Assembly: GCA_963969595.1 (NCBI GenBank)
Contig: OZ018413.1
Location: 13,443,711 to 13,507,710, forward strand
Direction of reading: 5' to 3'
Source of the DNA: Neckera pumila
Taxonomy: Eukaryota > Streptophyta > Bryopsida > Hypnales > Neckeraceae
DNA: 64,000 nucleotides
In this document: positions 37,334 through 48,465 of the stretch, in pieces
Layout: every line of letters begins with the position of its first letter
Numbering within the stretch: position 1 is the first letter of the stretch
Notes under the pieces: generated by a model
What the model was told of the DNA's origin: nothing
Databases searched by the model: none
Seen by the model: only the letters and a program-made list of their open reading frames with translations
Position numbers and translations under genes: made by a program

Positions 37334-37865
37334 CATTAGAAAAAAAATTGGCCCTCCTAAGGACCATGAAATTTTGTTTTATGGAGCTGAAAAATTGGGT
37401 TGTATTCTCGATCATTGCGACGGGCGCGACAACTAGACATCACACGACGTTATGTAGAGCCCTCGCGACGTCTAATAGAATAAATGTCTAGATTACTTTC
37501 AAAAACTTCATCAGAAATACACAATTTTGACATATTAAAGTTGCATTTTAATATAGTGTCTCAATTTCATGTCTACATATTATATTCTAAATTTAGATTT
37601 ATAATTATAATGAGATTTAAAAAAATCAGCTATTAAAGATGGAATTACACGACAAGATAAACAGGTCTTATATGACACGCGACATTAGACGTCCTACATA
37701 ACACCAAACCCCACCAACATGTCAGACAAGACAACCCTGTTAGTGAAAAATGTTTTTTTTCCTATTTCCTTGCAGCAAAAATTGCAATGCTAGTGGCGCA
37801 GGAACCTAATTTGCAAGTAAAAAATTATGAATTGCAATTAATTAATTAAATTTTTAGTCTTAAAA

Positions 37866-37901
<36 letters not shown>

Positions 37902-38043
37902 AGAAAAACAAAAAAATGAAAGCTGACTGTATCGGGGAGCAGTCTGTTCACCAAGGCGTTTTTGAGAATGATAAGCCAAGCTTAAAATAGCTTGGCATGT
38001 CAATCTGGAGCAGCCCTTCGAAGGCCTACTTTTTTTTCTAATG
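37334..38043. mobile_element. Family D element with insertion and AAT microsatellite
   Basis: Left CATTAGAAAAAAAATTGGCC, right end TTTTCTAATG. Internal blocks (GCAATGCTAGTGGCGCAGGAA, the GGAGCAGTCTGTTCACCAAG type) match 50399-50749. The stretch about 37400-37745, containing several ACGACGTTATG/GACGTC-like words, is absent from the shorter copy and is probably a separate insertion. Confidence 0.5.
37864..37902. repeat. AAT/ATT microsatellite
   Basis: About nine AAT units followed by ATT units, forming a small palindromic junction. Confidence 0.9.
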
Positions 38044-39608
38044 TATATTTTAAGTATATTTTGCATTGTCCTAAAGTGTACTGTATTTAGGTTAAATTTG
38101 TGTTGAATTAAAAATAGATTTTTTAGTTTCAACTTTAATCTTCCTTTTTTGGTCTAATCTGGCAACAATGGATACTTGTGAAATAAATTTGTAAATGAAA
38201 TTTTCTAATTTTTTAAAATAAAAAATGTGGCAGCTTCAAGTATAAATTGCAGTACGTGGCTCAAAATAGTATTTCAGGTATATAGAAGATTCAATAGTAC
38301 TAGTGAAGGATTGTAGTGCCTCGACTTTATAAATGTAGACTATCTTTATAGCAAATTAATTATTACCATTTATCCTTGCTATCCAATGATTAACATTACG
38401 TGTAACTCATAGTACAAAAAGTATGAAAAAGCTGAAAATTAAAAAAAAGCAACAAATAGTACATGTGTTTCTTGCAATCAACCCCATCCATACATTATAG
38501 GTTTTATGATTTTTATCCATTTCCATGGACGTAAATAACTGTGTCACTCCAGTGCACTCACTGCCTAAAATAATGGAAAATAAATAAACCCCTGGTTGTC
38601 AGTTGTATTTTACTCTTTCATTTCTGTTTAAATAAATACATAAATAAAATTTAAAAAAATGCAATTTTCCAGTGTCAGCACGTGTGTCTGAACCGAAGTG
38701 GTTCGCCAGTCGATCTCCACGCCGGTCTCCACGTCTCCTCCAAGTCAGGGTACGTTACGATGTCCCATACGTTGGTTGCACCAGTACTACAGCCTGCTAA
38801 CTTCAGAAACTTAGCTACAGGAGCTTAGCTACTGGAATCCATACATGCCTCCGCCAGTTCCAGCATTCCCCCAGTGACTAGATCCCCTGAACTGCATGAA
38901 TGGCCTGCCTCTGATCAGGTTTGATTCATCAGCTAGCTAGCTAGTATCTAGATCGACGTGAGTAGGGAACAGAAGAAATGAATAGGGAATTCGGCAGATT
39001 CCAGTTCAGACCTGCAGTAGTGCTGCTAGCCGCTGCAAGTCTGCACCATTACGACTATTATTATAATAGCATAGGTCTAGGATTGCGTTCGATCAGGGAA
39101 TCCTATCACCACCTGCACATTGCAGTGCAGCATGCCCATTCTATCTACTGTTCCAGCTCGATCTCCTGAGTCTGTGGCAATCCACTGCAATTGGTCAGAC
39201 TGATCGATGCATGGAGCTAGATATATAGCTCGAGTGGGAGACAAGTTTTTTGCCGAATCTTTGATCTTGTCATTGACGGTAGTGGGTGAAGTCAAATTGC
39301 AATTTTGAAGTCACGTTTCAAATGCATAGTACACGTACGTCACTGCAATTGCATGCTTGATCGGAAGACTGGAATCTATCGTCTAGCCCCGTTTAGCCTT
39401 TTTCTCCATTTTGAGAGCTCTGGCTCACATCAGCTAGCTAGCTTCGATTTTGTTTTCTTTGGAAAGTGACAGTGCTTTCCTAGGAATACGAAGAGAGAAA
39501 CAAACAAGCTCGCTTCGATTTCAGCTCTGAACTTGTTGACAGCATCCAAAGGGAGCCAGAAACGCAGTCTGGAGAAGTGGGCGCATGTCATGCATGGTGA
39601 AAGGAACT
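38044..39608. other. Intergenic region with solitary C terminus and AGCT-rich stretch
   Basis: A right end of family C (GTTTCTTGCAATCAACCCC) lies at about 38461-38485 without a visible left partner. The stretch 38690-39600 is less AT-rich and rich in GCTAGCTAG words. No coding domain found. Confidence 0.4.
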
Positions 39609-39946
39609 GATATTTCGTTAACCCTTGAACGCCGCCGAGGACGTTCTGCGTCCTTTGAATGACAAAGAATCTTTCCCTACAAGACAGAAGTGCAACTTTT
39701 CATCCTCGGTATTAGGAGTAAGAAGGAAAGATCTTCAACAGTTCTTTGACTTCCAATGAATGTATTAGGCTTTTTCAAAGTAGATGATGTCACACGGAAT
39801 CACAATACATGATTTCCATGGCTACCGGTCCGTCCTTCAAGGGTTAAAATGGCGGTATTCCACAAACTTGGCACTTTCACGTTTAACGTTAAGACCATGC
39901 GGTCTGAAATCTATACCTGTCCTAGAAATGAATGGAAAAATGGCGT
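39609..39946. mobile_element. Family E element (right-truncated) split by a small B element
   Basis: Starts GATATTTCGTTAA and resumes after the insert as TTAAAATGGCGGTATTCC, matching 43441-43613 up to about 39946, where the right terminus is lost. Confidence 0.65.
39622..39843. mobile_element. Small TTAA element (piggyBac-like MITE), 222 bp
   Basis: Ends CCCTTGAACG / CCCTTGAAGG with TTAA at 39618-39621 and 39844-39847. The flanks rejoin into the family E terminus TTTCGTTAAAATGGCGG, showing a clean TTAA insertion. Confidence 0.75.
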
Positions 39947-41344
39947 AAGTATGTTCAGATGGCAAGGCTTCAAGATATTGGCATTTTCGAGAATTCCAGA
40001 CGTACGCCAGTAGAGAACCTTCGATATATACAGATATTTGTAAACTTAACTACGATATGTGAGGAAGTTTGAGTCGGACTTTACAAAAAAAGAAGAATCA
40101 AAGTACTGCTACAGGACAGTCTCTGGTAGCGAATATGTGTATACCTGCTTGTTTTTGAAGCAATGAAGTTTCATTACAACAGAATTAACAAGTTGCACAT
40201 TTTCTGTAGTCATTCACTCAGTCAGAAAATTATGAAATCTGATGTGTAAAGTTAAAAAGTATATATGGCATGTGCACCCTGAATCGCTTCTTGAAAGGAA
40301 CGCGGAGTGATCATTTTAGGTGGATGCATGCATACCTTACACACTCATCAGGTATGGTTGGAATGTTGCAGTCGATCTGGGTGACCAGATGCATGCACAA
40401 GATGAAATATTTACGCGCTCCACGCCAGTAGGCGAATGATCCGGAAATTCGCTGGAGGAATATATAGCGTTAATTAGAATGCCAAGATGGTGATATATTC
40501 TCTCGAACATGTAGCGACTCGGATTTTGACAAGTGTAAATAGCAGCCAACATGTCAGCGTGATCACAGTATGTTAATGTGGAAAACTGGCAATTCATGAA
40601 TCTCATAAGTTAAGTTAGATAAATGCTGAGTCGAATTCATGAAGCCGATTTAGTACTAGCTGGCTACTATAGGTATAAATACTAATGCAGAGTACAGTAG
40701 TGGCCTAGGAGGTAGTAAGATATTTTAGGTCGTGCCTCTAATATCCCTCTAATGAGGCCGACTGGCCGAGTCCCTGCGTCTCCCAACTGAATACCCTATT
40801 TAACCAATTTAATCAGTATTTAGTACAGGCAGAAGTTTTACTTTATGGTTTTCGACGGAAATTGCATTCGGGCATACCGGTATATTCACGTGCTCGTCTT
40901 GAATATTCAAGCTCGTGTGTTTCTTTGTACTTTTAAGCACTTTATACTCTATCTAGCTACCTACCTTGGAAACCCAGCGCAAGTTTTGGATGCTAAAACC
41001 AGAGAATGAAAACCCTGTTTAGTGAATGAAAACCAGGTTTTGGAGAATCACTACTGTAGGAGAAACACTACTAGCTTCAGGAGAGAGGAACTTATCGAAT
41101 CTGCCTCGACATGAATTGAGCGCAGTCGATGTCGACTGCCAGAAATTAACAGGAGGCCTACGTAAGCAAATTTTTTGCGGATAAGTAAGTGATAATATTC
41201 GGAATGCTCACTTCAATTGTTTCATCTTCCTTGTCCGCATTTCATCAAGGATGTCAAAGCTTATTCTTTATTAGCTCAAGTCTTGAACAGTGTCAAAACT
41301 TATTCTCAACCCGATTCTCAATTATCTTGATAACATTGCACCAA
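39947..41344. other. Intergenic DNA without recognisable gene
   Basis: Moderately AT-rich. Short open frames only; nothing recognised on either strand. Confidence 0.35.
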
Positions 41345-41519
41345 ACGTCAATTTCGTTAAATTGGCAATAACTTATTCCATTATTTTGGCGCGGTTTGGG
41401 CCGCACAGCCTGAAACCAAAATCTGTAACTGTCCTGGTTTGTGGCCTTTGTGCTATATATGTCATATTTTTTGGCTTGTGGAATATCGCCAATTCAATGA
41501 AATTTAACGAAATTGGCGT
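41345..41519. mobile_element. Family E-related MITE, 175 bp
   Basis: Ends ACGTCAATTTCGTTAAATTG / ACGCCAATTTCGTTAAATTT. Non-coding; no clear target duplication. Confidence 0.6.
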
Positions 41520-41563
41520 TACCACACCTCACCTTGTCCTGTCCTGTCCTATAACAGGTTTAT

Positions 41564-42820
41564 GGTCAATTTCGTTTATCCCTAAAGGACCAACATGTAT
41601 TTTTTGGCAACATAGAAATTTTGGGCAGGTACGTGTGACTAGAAATTTGCATATTTTGGGCTGAAATTTTTACACAAGGTGGGGACGAGGAATATCTTTC
41701 ATATGCACCAAATTTCATGACATTTTGAAATACGAGTCAAAAGTTATGGCCTAATATGTTGTTTGTTTCTCAACTCGGGCAGTCCGGGCAAATCAGAAAA
41801 AATCACTTTTTTCAAAAATAAAAGTTGAAATTGGTTTATTAGATTTTTATATACATGGAAAGCTTTGAATCATTCCATTTTGATAAATGAGTCAAACGTC
41901 ACAAGGATTTTTAGTTTGCGGGCAATTATGGATTGTCTACTCTAAAATAAACTTTGAAGTTGTTTATTTTACTCAATTTTCAATATTTAAAAAAAAAAAA
42001 AAAATTGTAGGATGTAGATTGTTTATTACAACATTGTAACCATTGGGATTTGCATTTTTGAATTCCATAATTAACTTCTTAACAATTTAGTGTTTTGAAC
42101 CATTCTCTACTTGTTTCTGTTTATTATTTTTTTCCTATATGTTGTACAGTTTCAAATAATCTGAAAAATTTCAAGCACGTAGCAAACTTGCCTTGAAGAT
42201 TGAATCCAAAGAAGCGCAACCATTTTAGAATTTTTTTCGTAATAATATGACCTTGTGAAGTGCAGCTGCCCAATTTTTTGCAGGGCCAAAAAAAGGACTT
42301 TTGCAATTTCAAACACTAATATCTTCCAATCTACGTGATGGAAATTTCTGAAATTTTTTCCACACATTCTCAAACCAGAGTACTACAAGATCCTACGGTT
42401 ACATGTGTCCAAAAATGATCATAATCAAAAATTTGGTACTTATTCTAGAAATGGCAGTTTTAGAGCATTTTTGGTGAGAACATAGTAAAGGAACTTTAGG
42501 GGTTAAAATGGCGGCATTCCATTACAAGGGCACATTATTTCAGTTCAAAATGATCGTTCTAAAATCTACACTTGTCGTACATTCCAAAAATCTATGCTTG
42601 TCCTAGATTTCTAAAATCTATAAAAATTCTAGGTTTTAAAAAAACGGTCAATTTGAAATCTATATAGTTTCCAGATGTTTGAAATCTACAACAATCTTAG
42701 ATGTCTGGAATCTATGTATGTTCTAGATGTTTAGAGAAGGTGGACTGAAAAAATGGCACAAGGAATATGGCACAAAGAAAATATGGCACTAAGAATACCG
42801 CCATTTTAACAAAATTGGCC
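41564..42820. mobile_element. Family E element split by a 0.92-kb B element
   Basis: Left GGTCAATTTCGTT, right end in reverse complement GGCCAATTTTGTTAAAATGG. The uninterrupted paralogue 47514-47827 has a single TTAA where the B element sits here. Confidence 0.75.
41579..42502. mobile_element. Family B TTAA element (piggyBac-like), nested in E
   Basis: Left end TCCCTAAAGGACCAACATG (first base changed) after TTTA; right end the complement of CCCCTAAAGTTCC before TTAA (42503-42506). Interior matches the other 0.92-kb copies, e.g. 12440-13362, in reverse orientation. Confidence 0.8.
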
Positions 42821-43015
42821 ATGTTTCCATTAATTCACATGGCCAAATACAAATTGTTGAGTTGGCATTTCTCAGAGATTTAAATTGAGACAATTTGATG
42901 TAGGTTGTCTCCCGTAAATTAAAATTTCATGGGTATGTGGTTCTTCTCAAAGGTGTTTACATTTGGAATTTGACCATTTGGATTCAATCAATGTAACAAT
43001 ATACTCCATATATAT

Positions 43016-43190
43016 GGGGGATTTTGTTATAATGGCGGTATTTTGTGTGCCATTTGACCATCTAGGACAAGCATAGATTTCAAAACGGTCGTTCTGAACC
43101 ATCTAGGACAAGTGTAGATTTCAGAATGGCTGTTTTGAACTGTAAAAGTGTCAAAATTTTGGAATTGCGCCATTTTAATGAAATTCACCA
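43016..43190. mobile_element. Short family E element, about 175 bp
   Basis: Terminal TTTTGTTATAATGGCGGTAT and the complement of TTTCATTAAAATGGCGCAAT; two internal CATCTAGGACAAGYRTAGAT motifs. Ends approximate. Confidence 0.55.
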
Positions 43191-43440
43191 TATATGGGCT
43201 TTTATAACCTCCATTCAACTGATCAGACAGTGATGGAAACTGCTTGGGTTTATGTACACAAGTAATTGAGTATAGTTGCGGTGGAACAAACTCGTAGCCA
43301 ACTTACTGCAGAAGAATCCGGATCGTGATAGGCAGTTATTAAAAAAGTCATGACTCACCCAGAAAAATGTATGGTAACCACGTGTTGTGGAGACAAAGGC
43401 CTCCTTGTAATGGCTTCATCTTACACTACCATTTATAACG

Positions 43441-43613
43441 GATATTTCGTGAGAATGGCAATATTCCACAAACTTGGCAGTTGTAGGTTTAGACCATGTG
43501 GTCTGAAATGTAAACCAGTCCTATATTTTAGACCATGTGGTTTGAAATCTATACCAGTCTTAGAAAATAGATGGAAAAATGGCGGAACAATATTGCCATC
43601 TTAACGAAATATC
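43441..43613. mobile_element. Family E element, 173 bp subfamily
   Basis: Ends GATATTTCGTGAGAATGGCA / GATATTTCGTTAAGATGGCA. Internal duplicated TTTAGACCATGTGGT...GAAAT motif. Reference for the truncated 39609 copy. Confidence 0.65.
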
Positions 43614-43953
43614 AGTTTTATACTTGCAGAAGTAAATTAGGCTCAAGGATATTTTGCATATACACCATACCTCACCAACATACACCGCCCCCAACCCCCC
43701 CTGCAAACATCAGTAAATCCAAATTCTCAAGTTCACATATTGCAATGACCGCTCCTCAAACAATTGTATGGGCAATTTCATAAAATGGCAATATTTTTTT
43801 TAAATGGCTTGAAAACAGCTCAGAATGGCTGTTCTAAATCTATACCTGTCCTGGATGGTTTAGAACACTCATTCTAAAATCTATACTTGTCCTAGATGTT
43901 TTAGAACACTGGTCCTAAAATCTATACTTGTCCTAGATGGTGAAAATGGCACA

Positions 43954-44673
43954 GGGTGAATGCAAGAAACACTTGTACTATTTTGCGTCACACCTTGCAT
44001 GCTGATTTGTATTTTAGGCATTACTTTTGCGTATTGAATCCAAATGACTTAAGATTTATAAGGAAGCTGCTCATGACCACTATACACATTGCATATTTTT
44101 TTTGGAAATTTTCAAAAATGCTTTAATATATAAAAACAGCCCCCAATTTTATATCACAAATTCCAATTTGGAGGTTTTTAGTACTGTTTAGTACCCAAAA
44201 AAACAAATTTGGAGCTGAAATTTAGAGGGGATGTTCTTCTAGTAGACTTGTAGCTATACAAAAAAGAAATTCTAAAAAGAATTAATTTTGTATTGTGCGG
44301 AAGTCCACAAATAGATCTTCTTTCTTCTTACATTTTTGAATACATAAAATATTATTTGGGTGGTTCTTTTGATGAATGACCATCTCCATAGAGTTATTAC
44401 TAATGACCGATTTTTATTTTATTTATTTATTTATTTTATTTTTCCTATTTTTAACTAATTAAAGCATTAAAATATCTATTTTCTTGAGATTTGGCACTTT
44501 TCTAGTTTTCCCACTTAGAGAATTTTTCTATGCTTTTCCTTCCCTAAGTTTCTTCATCTTAAAAGTATATATATTGGCCATATTTTTTTTTCTAATTTCA
44601 AAGTATTCCAGAAAAAAAAGCATGAGTATTGTGAAAACGCCACAAATAGTACAAGTATTTCTTGCATTCACCC
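43954..44673. mobile_element. Family C element, 720 bp, with 4-bp target duplication
   Basis: Left GGGTGAATGCAAGAAACACT, right the complement of GGGTGAATGCAAGAAATACT, exact CACA on both sides (43950-43953, 44674-44677). No ORF of note. The interior matches 45094-45771 and 51530-52208. Confidence 0.8.
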
Positions 44674-44697
44674 CACACCATCAAAGTAGTACATGGA

Positions 44698-44900
44698 CAC
44701 TATAAGAGAAAGGGGTGTTTTAAACATAGTCCTAGTAGTATAGTCTTTTAAGTGATGACCTTTAAGTAAGGTTTTTAGTAAAATTTTACTAAAAAGATTG
44801 TCTTTTTAGTAAAATTTTACTAAAAACCTTACTTAAAGGTCATCACTTAAAAGACTATACTACTAGGACTATGTTTAAAACACCCCTTTCTCTTGTAGTG
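44698..44900. mobile_element. Family A fold-back MITE, almost perfect 203-bp palindrome
   Basis: Ends CACTATAAGAGAAAGGGGTG / CACTACAAGAGAAAGGGGTG. The arms of about 95 bp differ at only a few bases; flanks GGA / AGA. Arm identity suggests recent origin or hairpin-templated correction. Confidence 0.8.
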
Positions 44901-45093
44901 AGAGTACCGCCATTTTAATGAAATTGCCCATCTGTATCACATATAGAAACCTATCTGTATCAACATATTCATAGCTAGCGCAGTAGCGCACATAGAACCA
45001 TACACACAGTCATATACCATCCATAATACAACCAAAAGAATAATTGCACATAATTGACATCACAAAAATACTACAAACATCAATAACATTGGT

Positions 45094-46569
45094 AGGCGAT
45101 TGCAAGAAATATCTCTCCTATTTTGTGCCACACCTTGCATATTGATTTGTTTTTTGGCCATAACTTTTGCATTCTAGCTCCAAATGATTCAAAATTTATT
45201 GGTAAGGTACCCATGACTATCATATACATTGTCTTTTTTTTTTTTTTTTTTTTTCAATTTTCAAAAAAATTACTATTCAAAAATAGCCCTCAATTTTATA
45301 TCATTTATCAATTTTTATTTTTTTTGTACTATTTAGTATCCAAAGAAATAGATTTTGAGCTAAATTTAGGAGAAATGGTCTTCTAATAGACTTGTAGCTA
45401 TAGTCCAAAGGAATTCTAAAGATAATTAATAGTATGTGGTGTGGAAGTCCGTAAAGTGAGCTTCTTTTTTATTGCATTTTGAAACATGTAAAATTTTATT
45501 TTGGTATTAATTTTGGTGAACAACCATCTCTAAAAAGTGGTTATAAATGGATCATTTTTATTTTATTTATTATATTTATTTATACTATTTGAAATTAATT
45601 AAAACATCAAAGTATCTATTTTTTGAAATATTGATACTTTTCTAGTTCTCCTACTTAGATAAGTTTTCTATGATTTTCCTTTGGTGATTACCTTATCCTG
45701 AAAGTCTATATGCATTAGCCATATTTTTAAATTTTTTTTAAATTAAGCAAAAAAACTAAGCATGAGTATTAGGGTGATTGCAAGAAACACTTGTCCGGCC
45801 TATTTTTTGTCCCCTTGCCCTCGGATGGGTGTTTTTTTGCTCATAAATTTTGCATCGTTTGTCCATTTGGCATGAAATTTGGAAGGAAGGTATATATAGT
45901 AGTTGTGGACATTGAATAATTTTTTCAATTCTTAAAAAATTAGTTTACTATTTTTAAACTGTCCCCAATTGAGTATCTACTTTGGCCATTTAGAGGGATT
46001 TTAGTCCTATTTTTGACCCTAAAATGTGAATATGAAGCTACAAATTGGACATATTGGAGGTCTACTAATTTTACAAGGATTGCCGATGAATTTTTATGAA
46101 AATAACAACATGTCAGTTGTCCACATGGGATCAAAGTGACCTTCCTTTGCGCTAAGGTTACGAAGAGGGAAAAACTTTCCTACATTAATTTTTTGGTGCA
46201 ATGTGAGCGCAACCTTCTCTAGCAAAGTGGATATTTTGTTTTTATTTTTTGCAATTTTTTTGAATCATTAAAATAAAAAGGTGCACAAACTCCTTTTCTG
46301 CTATTTTCTGCTTCTAGTGGCTTCTGTAGTACTTTGCAGCAGTCTACAGTACTGCATAGTACTACATCAACGGTTGAGATCTACAAACGCCTTGAATTGA
46401 CGATTGAAATCTACAGGGGCGCTACGGAAACATAGTACTGCATAGTACTACACAGTATTGCTAGTCCTATGGCCAAAAACTGCGTTTTGAGCCAAAAACG
46501 TGAAGTGTTTCTTGCAATCACCCATTATAAGAATGCAACAAAATCAGCAAGTGTTTCTTGCAATCACCC
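45094..46569. mobile_element. Family C element interrupted by a second C element
   Basis: Outer left AGGCGATTGCAAGAAATATC, outer right the complement of GGGTGATTGCAAGAAACACT. The inner copy lies at 45772-46523. Outer flanks (TGGT / AAGT) do not match well. Confidence 0.65.
45772..46523. mobile_element. Family C element, 752 bp, inserted in another C element
   Basis: Both ends GGGTGATTGCAAGAAACACT(T), exact 4-bp duplication ATTA (45768-45771, 46524-46527). Interior unrelated to 43954-44673 apart from the termini; contains repeated ACTGCATAGTACTAC words at 46350-46460. Confidence 0.8.
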
Positions 46570-47069
46570 AAGTATCAATTACTCCACATATATATTTTTC
46601 CATTAACGAAAGCTTGAAAACATTCAACCCACTTACCTCAATATACCTTTCTAAAATCCTCTGAAAAACACCTTTTGAATTCATCACTATATATTATTGT
46701 ATTTTATACGTGTTCATGCATATGTAAATTAAGAGTCTATTTCTAAGCTTGAATCTTACAACAATTCTCTAAAGACTTATAGCTAGTTAGAACATGAAGA
46801 AGTCTTCTTGGCCCATTTGAAGTCTTTGCTTGAGTCTTTGCAATCCAAAAAACGGTTGCAACATTTTTGAGAGATAATATAGCCCGCGGCATTATTAAAC
46901 GAGATTTTCAAATGAAAAGAGATCCAAGGTGCATAATACCTCATAGCAAAAGTACTTGCGCTGGGGTGGCAAAGGAAGTAGGAATGACATTATTATATTA
47001 GATTAACTATTATTGTCAAGGATTTTGATAAATCAATAGTTATATATAGTGTATATCCTCCAATTTTTG
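46570..47069. other. AT-rich intergenic DNA
   Basis: No gene or element end recognised. Confidence 0.35.
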
Positions 47070-48465
47070 CATTAGAAAAATGCCCTTTAGAGGGTTGCTC
47101 CACACTAACCAAACCGGTCTATTAATTGCCTGAGAATTAGTAAGGCATATAGGCGCAGTGCATTGTCAGAGTGTGTGAATTTCGCAAAAGACGTTTAGAC
47201 TCTAGTATTGAGGTAGTAGTAGAAGTTTGTTTAATAATCAGCCACGTAAGCATACAGGGTGATTAATTGGAAAATTAATCAAATTCAATTAGAAATCAAA
47301 CAAAATGAAGTGGATTTTCAAGCTAGTTGCTAGAAAAATTCGAGAACTCCTTTACATTTGCCAACTAGCTTTTAAAGCCACGTGGTCTAAGGTGTTTGAA
47401 GATGAGAAGAGAAGCTATTTATACAAATGGAATAGTAGTAGGTACAACAATGCATGTGGGATATGTAAATTAGAATTAATAGGAGCACAATTATCCATAG
47501 TTAAGTCAAAAATGGTCAATTTCGTTAAAAGGGCGGCATTCCATTACAATGGCGCGTTATTTCAATTTAGAATAGTTGTTCTGAAATCTACATTTGTCGT
47601 ACATTCTGAAAATCTACAATTCTCCTAGATATCTAAAATCTATATTGATCCTAGATTTTTTAGAATGATCGATATGAAATCTATATAGTTCCTAGATGTT
47701 TGAAATCTACAAACAGTATTAGATGTCTGGAATCTATACCTATTCTAAATGTTTAGAACGGGCGGTCTGAAAAAATAGCACAAGGAAAATATGGCACTAA
47801 GAATACCGCCGTTTTAACGAAATTGGCTATAAAAGCAGAAATTGTATTCAGAGTCAAATTTCGAACCCCATTTAGGCATAGTAGAATAATTCTCTTCAAA
47901 AAATGTTGAACTAAACAAAATTGGAGAATCAAGCTAGTTTTCATTTCCAAAAATCTATTTGATGTTTAGAGCCTCCAATAAAAAGTTATGGACAAAATTC
48001 AGAGAGGGTGTTTGAAAATGCCAAAGAAAATCTCCCTTTCAATCCCTTCTAGAATTTTGTTCATAACTATTTTTTAGAGGCTTTAAACCTCAAACAAATT
48101 TTTGGAAATGAAGAAAGCTTGATTTTTCAACCTTTTTTAGTTCAAAGTTTTTTGAAAAAAACCATTCTACTATGTCTAAATGGAGTCTAAAATTTTGATA
48201 TTGAACGTAACTTTTGCATTTCACAATGAGTGATGTATTTTCTAAATATCCCATACCCTTTGAAGATTCACCATGAACAATTGATTTCTCTATAAAAATA
48301 ACCTCTTCACCCTTCCTTCTCACCAATTGTCAATGAATTAAGTCTATCACGATGCCACTAAAAAAAACTCTTAATGATAAATGTCCTTGGATTATTTTAG
48401 ACATTTGCTTTTCTTTTTCATAACTTGGTTAGAAAACAAGGTATGTAATAATCAGGGTTAATCTT
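47070..48465. mobile_element. Family D long element, right-truncated, with nested E
   Basis: Left end CATTAGAAAAATGCCC...GAGGGTTGCTCC. Shares a long collinear interior with 18047-19140, e.g. CAATGCATGTGGGATATGTA. Contains the E element 47514-47827 and the fold-back 47863-48189. No right terminus is found. Confidence 0.55.
47514..47827. mobile_element. Family E element, 314 bp (uninterrupted paralogue of 41564)
   Basis: Left GGTCAATTTCGTTAAAAGGG, right in reverse complement GCCAATTTCGTTAAAACGGC. Inserted in the D-type repeat; the homologous site near 18520-18530 lacks it. Confidence 0.7.

Larger units (their letters stand above)
43770..44929. mobile_element. Family E element carrying nested C and A elements
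   Basis: Outer ends GGGCAATTTCATAAAATGGC / GGGCAATTTCATTAAAATGG. Inside are the C element 43954-44673 and, 24 bp further, the A element 44698-44900. Three tandem copies of TCTATACYTGTCCTRGATG lie near the left end. Confidence 0.7.
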
